Positions 33,899 through 38,736 of a stretch of DNA of 38,736 nt are shown in pieces. This stretch comes from Mycolicibacter sinensis. Lineage in GTDB: Bacteria > Actinomycetota > Actinomycetes > Mycobacteriales > Mycobacteriaceae. Each line of letters begins with the position of its first letter. Position 1 is the first letter of the stretch. Location: the NCBI RefSeq assembly GCF_001667945.1, contig NZ_LZJK01000043.1:1-38736 (forward strand), given 5' to 3'. The notes beneath the pieces were generated by a model that was not told the origin of the DNA, did no database searches, and saw nothing but the letters and a program-made list of their open reading frames with translations. A program made the translations under genes and the position numbers.

Positions 33899-34084
33899 AT
33901 GGCGAAGAAAGCGTTGGTTAACAAGGCGGCCCGCAAGCCCAAGTTCGCGGTGCGCGCCTACACCCGCTGCAACAAGTGCGGCCGTCCGCGTGCGGTGCTC
34001 CGCAAGTTCGGCCTGTGCCGAATCTGCCTTCGCGAGATGGCGCACGCCGGCGAACTGCCCGGTGTGCAGAAGAGCAGCTGGTGA
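33899..34084 (+). CDS. rpsN: 30S ribosomal protein S14, zinc-binding type
   Basis: This 61-residue short S14 (also called rpsZ or rpsN1) has two CxxC pairs, RCNKC and LCRIC, that bind one Zn ion. It is the zinc-replete form; the longer zinc-independent paralogue is usually elsewhere in mycobacteria under Zur control. It starts [16 protein letters not shown] and ends GVQKSSW. A 20-nt gap leads to rpsH. Confidence 0.97.
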   Translation: MAKKALVNKAARKPKFAVRAYTRCNKCGRPRAVLRKFGLCRICLREMAHAGELPGVQKSSW

Positions 34085-34104
34085 CGGCGGAGGAGCAGCG
34101 CTAA

Positions 34105-34503
34105 ATGACTATGACGGACCCGATCGCGGACTTCTTGACCCGTCTGCGCAACGCCAACTCGGCGTATCACGACGAGGTGACCCTGCCGCACTCGAAGATC
34201 AAGGCCAACATCGCCGAGATCCTCAAGCGTGAGGGTTACATCAACGATTACCACGTTGAGGACGCCCGGGTGGGCAAGGCGCTGGTGGTCAACCTCAAGT
34301 ACGGCCCGAACCGGGAGCGCAGTCTCGCCGGTCTGCGCCGGGTGTCCAAGCCCGGCCTGCGGGTCTACGCGAAGTCGACCAACCTGCCGCGGGTGCTCGG
34401 CGGCCTGGGCGTGGCGATCATCTCCACGTCGTCGGGCCTGCTCACCGACCGTCAGGCGGCGAGGCAGGGCGTGGGCGGCGAAGTCCTCGCGTACGTGTGG
34501 TGA
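34105..34503 (+). CDS. rpsH: 30S ribosomal protein S8
   Basis: This 132-residue protein binds the central domain of 16S rRNA. Segments [18 protein letters not shown] and the C-terminal signature [22 protein letters not shown] are canonical. In E. coli S8 represses its operon at the rplE region; regulation here is not visible. ATG 34105 is the family start, and GGAGGAGC lies upstream. Confidence 0.98.
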   Translation: MTMTDPIADFLTRLRNANSAYHDEVTLPHSKIKANIAEILKREGYINDYHVEDARVGKALVVNLKYGPNRERSLAGLRRVSKPGLRVYAKSTNLPRVLGGLGVAIISTSSGLLTDRQAARQGVGGEVLAYVW

Positions 34504-34516
34504 GGGAGTAGCAGAC

Positions 34517-35056
34517 ATGTCGCGTATTGGTAAGCAGCCGATCCCGGTCCCGGCCGGGGTCGATGTGACGATCGACGGCCAGCAGGTGTCGGTCAAGGGG
34601 CCCAAGGGCACCCTGGAGCTCACGGTGGCCGAGCCCATCCGGGTGGCCCGCAACGACGACGGCGCCCTGGTGGTCACCCGTCCCGACGACGAGCGTCGCA
34701 ACCGCTCGCTGCACGGGCTGAGCCGTACCCTGGTGGCCAACCTGGTCACCGGCGTCTCCGAGGGCTACGTCCGCAAGATGGAGATCTTCGGCGTCGGTTA
34801 CCGCGTGGCCCTCAAGGGCTCCGATCTGGAGTTCGCCCTGGGCTACAGCCACCCGGTGCTGATCAAGGCTCCGGAGGGCATCACCTTCGCGGTGGAGACG
34901 CCCACCAAGTTCTCGATCTCGGGCATCGACAAGCAGAAGGTCGGTCAGATCTCGGCGAACATCCGCCGTCTGCGCCGGCCCGACCCCTACAAGGGCAAGG
35001 GCGTGCGCTACGAGGGTGAGCAGGTTCGCCGCAAGGTCGGAAAGACAGGTAAGTAG
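34517..35056 (+). CDS. rplF: 50S ribosomal protein L6
   Basis: This 179-residue protein lies near the sarcin-ricin loop. It starts [19 protein letters not shown] and includes the repeat-domain segment [20 protein letters not shown] and the C-terminal signature [16 protein letters not shown]. The frame is open further upstream as a shadow of rpsH, but the ATG with GGGAG upstream is clearly the start. Confidence 0.98.
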   Translation: MSRIGKQPIPVPAGVDVTIDGQQVSVKGPKGTLELTVAEPIRVARNDDGALVVTRPDDERRNRSLHGLSRTLVANLVTGVSEGYVRKMEIFGVGYRVALKGSDLEFALGYSHPVLIKAPEGITFAVETPTKFSISGIDKQKVGQISANIRRLRRPDPYKGKGVRYEGEQVRRKVGKTGK

Positions 35057-35058
35057 CC

Positions 35059-35448
35059 ATGGCGCAATCACACAAGCCCGTCGGGCAGGGCGTTTCGGAG
35101 GCCCGGCGCAACCACCGGGTGCGTCGGCACGCCCGGCTGCGCAAGAAGATCGCCGGCACCCCCGAGCGTCCCCGCCTGGTGGTGCACCGCTCCTCGCGGC
35201 ACATCCACGTCCAGCTCGTCGACGACCTGGCCGGTCACACGCTGGCCGCAGCGTCCTCGATCGAGGCCGACGTGCGGGGTGTGGACGGCGACAAGAAGGC
35301 GCACAGCGTGCGGGTCGGCCAGCTGATCGCCGAGCGCGCCAAGGCTGCCGGCGTCGAGAGCGTGGTCTTCGACCGCGGCGGCTACACCTACGGTGGACGG
35401 ATCGCGGCGCTCGCCGACGCGGCGCGCGAGGGCGGATTGAAGTTCTGA
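35059..35448 (+). CDS. rplR: 50S ribosomal protein L18
   Basis: This 129-residue 5S rRNA-binding protein includes [36 protein letters not shown] and the end [20 protein letters not shown]. It starts 2 nt after the rplF stop, and a 43-nt gap precedes rpsE. Confidence 0.98.
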   Translation: MAQSHKPVGQGVSEARRNHRVRRHARLRKKIAGTPERPRLVVHRSSRHIHVQLVDDLAGHTLAAASSIEADVRGVDGDKKAHSVRVGQLIAERAKAAGVESVVFDRGGYTYGGRIAALADAAREGGLKF

Positions 35449-35491
35449 TGCGCCAGATGACTGACTTCACGAACATGACTGGAAGGACCGC

Positions 35492-36184
35492 ATGATGGCG
35501 GAGCAGCCGACGGGGGCCACCTCGGCCGGTCCCGACACGGGCAGCGCCCCCCGTACCGACGGGCGTGACAACCGTGACAACCGGCGCGGTGGCCGTGACG
35601 GTGGTCGCGGCGGTCGTGACAGCCGGGACGGCGACAAGAGCAACTACCTGGAACGCGTCGTCGCGATCAACCGGGTGTCCAAGGTGGTCAAGGGCGGCCG
35701 CCGGTTCAGCTTCACCGCGCTGGTGATCGTCGGCGACGGCAAGGGCATGGTCGGGGTCGGCTACGGCAAGGCCAAGGAAGTGCCGGCCGCGATCGCCAAG
35801 GGTGTCGAGGAAGCCCGCAAGAGCTTCTTCCGGGTGCCGCTGATCGGTGGCACCATCACGCACCCGGTCCAGGGCGAAGCCGCCGCCGGTGTGGTGTTCC
35901 TGCGTCCGGCCAGCCCCGGTACCGGTGTGATCGCCGGCGGTGCGGTGCGCGCGGTGCTGGAATGCGCCGGGGTGCACGACATCCTGTCCAAGTCGCTGGG
36001 CAGCGACAACGCGATCAACGTGGTGCACGCCACGGTAGCCGCGTTGAAGATGCTGCAGCGTCCCGAAGAGGTGGCGGCCCGGCGCGGTCTGCCCATCGAA
36101 GATGTGGCGCCGGCCGCGATGCTCAAGGCGCGCCGCGAGAGCGAGGCGCTCGCCGCCAGCGCCGCGCGGGAAGGCACGGCATAA
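35492..36184 (+). CDS. rpsE: 30S ribosomal protein S5 with RGG-rich N-terminus
   Basis: This 230-residue protein is involved in decoding fidelity and mRNA entry. The first 50 residues are a low-complexity Arg/Gly/Asp region ([18 protein letters not shown]), longer than in most bacteria. The S5 core then begins [20 protein letters not shown] and includes [23 protein letters not shown] 35492 follows GGAAGGA; the next codon is also ATG and is an alternative. Confidence 0.97.
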   Translation: MMAEQPTGATSAGPDTGSAPRTDGRDNRDNRRGGRDGGRGGRDSRDGDKSNYLERVVAINRVSKVVKGGRRFSFTALVIVGDGKGMVGVGYGKAKEVPAAIAKGVEEARKSFFRVPLIGGTITHPVQGEAAAGVVFLRPASPGTGVIAGGAVRAVLECAGVHDILSKSLGSDNAINVVHATVAALKMLQRPEEVAARRGLPIEDVAPAAMLKARRESEALAASAAREGTA

Positions 36185-36186
36185 CC

Positions 36187-36369
36187 ATGGCAAATCTGAA
36201 GATCACCCAGGTCCGCGGCACCATCGGTGCACGCTGGAAGCAGCGCGAGAGCCTGCGCACCCTGGGGCTGCGCAAGATCCGCCAGTCGGTGGTGCGTGAG
36301 GACAACCCCCAGACCCGCGGGCTGATCCGGGTGGTCCACCACCTCGTGCAAGTGGAGGAAGCCGAATGA
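36187..36369 (+). CDS. rpmD: 50S ribosomal protein L30
   Basis: This 60-residue protein reads [20 protein letters not shown] and ends [16 protein letters not shown]. The open frame starts much earlier as a shadow of rpsE, but the ATG 2 nt after the rpsE stop is the family start. Its stop overlaps the rplO ATG (ATGA). Confidence 0.97.
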   Translation: MANLKITQVRGTIGARWKQRESLRTLGLRKIRQSVVREDNPQTRGLIRVVHHLVQVEEAE

Positions 36370-36806
36370 CCATCAAGCTGCACGACCTGCGCCCGGCGCC
36401 CGGGTCGAAGACCAAGCGCACCCGCGTCGGCCGTGGTGAAGGCTCCAAGGGCAAGACCGCGGGCCGCGGCACCAAGGGCACCAAGGCCCGCAAGAACGTG
36501 CCGGTCCGGTTCGAGGGTGGGCAGATGCCGATCCACATGCGGCTGCCCAAGCTGAAGGGCTTCCGCAACCGGTTCCGTACCGAGTACGAGGTCGTCAACG
36601 TCGGCGACATCAACCGGCTGTTCCCGGCCGGCGGCACGATCGGGCTCGACGAGCTGGTGGCCAAGGGCGCGGTTCGCAAGAACACCCTGGTCAAGGTGCT
36701 CGGCGATGGCAAGCTCACCGTCAAGGCCGACATCTCCGCGCACAAGTTCAGCGGCAGCGCCCGCGAGAAGATCACCGCGGCCGGAGGCACCGCCACCGAG
36801 CTGTAA
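36366..36806 (+). CDS. rplO: 50S ribosomal protein L15
   Basis: This 146-residue late-assembly protein starts [20 protein letters not shown]. It contains [21 protein letters not shown] and the signature [20 protein letters not shown]. Translation is coupled to rpmD by ATGA. It ends this ribosomal block; secY, the usual next gene, does not follow in the window. A hairpin terminator follows 25 nt after the stop. Confidence 0.98.
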   Translation: MTIKLHDLRPAPGSKTKRTRVGRGEGSKGKTAGRGTKGTKARKNVPVRFEGGQMPIHMRLPKLKGFRNRFRTEYEVVNVGDINRLFPAGGTIGLDELVAKGAVRKNTLVKVLGDGKLTVKADISAHKFSGSAREKITAAGGTATEL

Positions 36807-36831
36807 GGCTTCTCCGAGGAAGCGCATCACG

Positions 36832-36865
36832 AGATCGCACCCCGCCAGACGGTGGGGTGCGATCT
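36832..36865 (+). terminator. Terminator of the spc operon
   Basis: AGATCGCACCCC (36832-36843) pairs perfectly with GGGGTGCGATCT (36854-36865) around a 10-nt loop that can itself pair partly. A moderately T-rich stretch follows. This is a strong intrinsic terminator after rplO. Confidence 0.9.
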
Positions 36866-36907
36866 TGCATTTGGCGGCCCACTTTGACGGGGCCGAAACA
36901 TTAATGC

Positions 36908-36936
36908 TTGATATGTGCCTCACAGCCTTATATAAC
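36908..36936 (+). promoter_or_regulatory. SigA-type promoter of the PGRS gene
   Basis: TTGATA, exactly 17 nt, then TATAAC is a near-consensus promoter. It lies about 65 nt before the ATG at 37000, in an unusually AT-rich patch. Confidence 0.65.
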
Positions 36937-36950
36937 GATGGTTGGGAGGA

Positions 36951-36966
36951 CGTGACCTGCGTCACG
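36951..36966. promoter_or_regulatory. CRP/FNR-like palindrome downstream of the PGRS promoter
   Basis: CGTGACCTGCGTCACG matches the core GTGA-N6-TCAC of the mycobacterial cAMP receptor protein site and is fully symmetric in its arms. It is positioned just after the expected transcription start, where binding would repress. It could also be a small hairpin in the leader. Confidence 0.5.
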
Positions 36967-36999
36967 CGCCGTGCGGGGCTACTTGGAAGGCGTGGGCAG

Positions 37000-38736
37000 A
37001 TGAGGCGTCGGTTGCGTTCAGGTTTCCCCCGGCGGCGCGTCAGCCCCACACGGCGGGTCGCCGGCACCGGCAGCGCGGTCGCGGCGTTCCTGGCGTTCGG
37101 GATGGCGCCGTTGGCGGCTCCACCGCAAGCCGGTGCGGACTTCGGGTTCGATGACTTCCTGGGCTGGTTCGGGCTGGACGGCGACGCCGACGCGCTGAAC
37201 TCCGGCCCGGCCGAACCGGCGCTGTTCACCTGGCCCGCCGACGGCACGTCGGTGGCCGACCAGTGGCTCACCACCATGTGGTTGCCGCTGCACGATCAGC
37301 TCGAAGCCTGGATTGCCAGCCCGTTCGGCGCTCAGGTCAACGAGGTCATCAACACGTTGCTGGCGCCGTTCACCCTGCCGGGGTTCTGCGGCATCATCTG
37401 CGACGGCGCCGACGGTACCGAGGCGAATCCGGATGGCCAGGGCGGCGGTCTGTTCTTCGGTGACGCCGGCGACGGCTGGTCCAGCACCATTGCCGGGGTC
37501 GCCGGCGGCAACGGCGGAATGGCCGGCGGCTTCGGCAACGGCGGCAACGGCGGTGCGGGCGGGCTGGGCGCCGACGGCGGCATGGGCGGCGCCGGCGGTG
37601 AATGGATGGGCAACGGCGGCAACGGCGGCGACGGCGGCGCGGCCGGCTTCGTCAACGGCGTCCTGCTCGAGGCTGGCAACGGTGGCGACGGCGGGGGCAC
37701 CGGCCATGTCCAGGACTTGTTCGGGATCGGCGCGGTGGGTAACGGCGGTAACGGCGGTAACGGCGGCGCGGGTCTGGCCGGTGCCGGCGGCACCAACTCC
37801 ACGTCCGCGGGGGTCAACGGCGGCAACGGTGGTGCAGGTACCGCCGGTGGGAACGGCGGTGCCGGCGGCGTCGGCTCCCTGTGGCTGGGTAACGGCGGGC
37901 GCGGCGGCAACGGCGGCGCGGGCGGCGCCGGCGGCGCTGGCGGTGCCGGGTTCAGCGGGACCGCCGGTTCCTTCGCCAACGGCGGAGATGGCAACGGCGG
38001 CAACGGAAGCAGCGGCGGCAGCGGCGGCAACGGCGCCCTCGGGGGGCAAGCCGGCGCCGGCGGCCGCGGCGCGTCGTTGTTCGGTGAGGCCGGCGCCGCG
38101 GGAACGGCAGGCGTGGCAGGTGCCGGTGGTGTCGGCGGGGCCGGCGGCAATGGCGGTAGCGGCGCCGCGGGCCTCGACGGCACCGACGGTACGCAGGACG
38201 GCCCGGATGGTTCGGCCGGTGGCAACGGTGGCAACGGCGGCAATGCCGGCATCGGCGGCGCCGGCGGCGTGAGCGGTGATGGTGTGGCGGCAGGCGATGG
38301 CGCCGACGGTCATGCCGGCGTCGGCGGTACCGGCGGCAGGGGCGGCGACGGTAGCGATGGCATCGCCGGAACGGCCACCGACCCGAACGGGACCGCCGGC
38401 GGCAGCGGCGGCGCCGGTGGCAACGGTGGTGGCGGTGGGCTGGAAGCCGACGGCACCACGCGGGCCGCCGACGGCAACGGCGGGGCCGGGGGTGCCGGCG
38501 GCAACGGCGGGGCCGGCTACGACGCGGCAACGGACACCGCTGCGGCTCCGGGCACTTCGGGTGGCCAGGGCGGTATCGGAGGCGACGGTGGTGCCGGCGG
38601 CGCCGGTGCCAACGGCGGCGGCGGCGGCAATGCGGGCAGCGGCGGCCGGGGCGGTGACGGGGCCGCCGGACTGGCCGGCACGGCCGGCGTCAACCCCGGC
38701 GACGCGGGCAACGACGGGCACGCCGGCGGCGACGGC
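37000..38736 (+). CDS. PGRS-repeat protein with signal peptide, no PE domain (3' end beyond window)
   Basis: The 579 codons in view begin MRRRLRSGFPRRRVSPTRRV, followed by a hydrophobic segment (VAAFLAFGMAPLAAPPQAGA) and a likely cleavage site near residue 46. This looks like a Sec or weak Tat signal peptide in place of the ~100-residue PE domain found in PE_PGRS proteins. A short unique region follows (residues 47-165), containing WLPLHDQLEAWIASPFGAQV and FCGIICDGADGT, then the usual PGRS entry GGGLFFGDAGDGW. From about residue 168 it is GNGGNGG/GAGG polyglycine repeats to the window edge. GGAAGG lies 9 nt before the ATG. It has its own promoter and a CRP-like site. Function is unknown; cell-surface location is inferred. 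Confidence 0.85.
   Translation, partial: MRRRLRSGFPRRRVSPTRRVAGTGSAVAAFLAFGMAPLAAPPQAGADFGFDDFLGWFGLDGDADALNSGPAEPALFTWPADGTSVADQWLTTMWLPLHDQLEAWIASPFGAQVNEVINTLLAPFTLPGFCGIICDGADGTEANPDGQGGGLFFGDAGDGWSSTIAGVAGGNGGMAGGFGNGGNGGAGGLGADGGMGGAGGEWMGNGGNGGDGGAAGFVNGVLLEAGNGGDGGGTGHVQDLFGIGAVGNGGNGGNGGAGLAGAGGTNSTSAGVNGGNGGAGTAGGNGGAGGVGSLWLGNGGRGGNGGAGGAGGAGGAGFSGTAGSFANGGDGNGGNGSSGGSGGNGALGGQAGAGGRGASLFGEAGAAGTAGVAGAGGVGGAGGNGGSGAAGLDGTDGTQDGPDGSAGGNGGNGGNAGIGGAGGVSGDGVAAGDGADGHAGVGGTGGRGGDGSDGIAGTATDPNGTAGGSGGAGGNGGGGGLEADGTTRAADGNGGAGGAGGNGGAGYDAATDTAAAPGTSGGQGGIGGDGGAGGAGANGGGGGNAGSGGRGGDGAAGLAGTAGVNPGDAGNDGHAGGDG
37495..38736. repeat. PGRS glycine-rich coding repeats (open at right edge)
   Basis: A continuous array of irregular GGCGGCAACGGCGG-type units encodes Gly-Gly-Asn/Ala/X triplets. 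Such tracts are prone to length change and to assembly error. Long open frames on the opposite strand and in other frames here are by-products of this composition. Confidence 0.9.

Noticed and set aside
34442..36193. 583-codon open frame on the minus strand
   Set aside because: It runs opposite rpsH, rplF, rplR and rpsE, which are certain. The translated product is low-complexity and not protein-like.
37018..38721. 567-codon minus-strand frame and other frames over the PGRS region
   Set aside because: The glycine-rich repeats give open Ala/Val/Pro/Arg-rich frames on both strands. Only the plus frame from 37000 has a signal peptide, ribosome site and PGRS wording.

Overview
The window is high-GC actinobacterial DNA from a mycobacterium in the broad sense (Mycobacteriaceae). 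Three things support this: a complete mycofactocin cluster directly upstream of the S10 ribosomal operon (the same order as M. tuberculosis mftR-mftG to rpsJ), a glycine-rich PGRS repeat gene, and an EccE-type ESX secretion protein. I cannot name the species from sequence alone. I see no tRNA, rRNA, CRISPR array, transposase or phage gene.

Layout. (1) 1-8.35 kb is a catabolic cassette of mixed orientation: a P450 cut by the left edge, an SDR of the coniferyl-alcohol-dehydrogenase type, a beta-hydroxyacid dehydrogenase, an aldehyde dehydrogenase, an acyl-CoA synthetase, a decayed isochorismatase-family gene, a KshA-like Rieske oxygenase and an F420-dependent LLM oxidoreductase. Together these could oxidise an alcohol to aldehyde, acid and CoA thioester. 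(2) 8.4-15.8 kb is the mycofactocin locus mftR (minus) and mftABCDEFG (plus). (3) 15.8-19.3 kb holds a second P450, a lipoprotein-like carboxylesterase and a DUF4442/hotdog protein, with two clear palindromic operators. (4) 19.7-25.2 kb is the S10 operon, rpsJ to rpsQ. (5) 25.3-32.4 kb interrupts the usual rpsQ-rplN junction with an orphan eccE, a secreted Ala/Asp-repeat protein, a LysR regulator, a Cys-type arylsulfatase and its formylglycine-generating enzyme. (6) 32.6-36.8 kb is the spc operon, rplN to rplO, with its own promoter. (7) 37.0 kb to the right edge is a PGRS repeat protein that carries a signal peptide instead of a PE domain.

How the parts work together. MftA is the precursor peptide. 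MftB/MftC modify it, MftE cleaves it, MftD deaminates it, MftF glycosylates it, and MftG links the cofactor to re-oxidation. The redox genes on both sides are plausible users of the cofactor, but that link is inference. The sulfatase needs the adjacent FGE to convert its active-site cysteine. The two ribosomal blocks end in strong hairpin terminators.

Features most worth a second look: a paired-hairpin element that occurs three times, always just after a stop codon (8347, 18786, 32384); a 29-bp near-palindrome at 7162; the orphan eccE; the PGRS gene with a signal peptide and a CRP-like site; and several genes that look leaderless (mftE, DUF4442, lysR).
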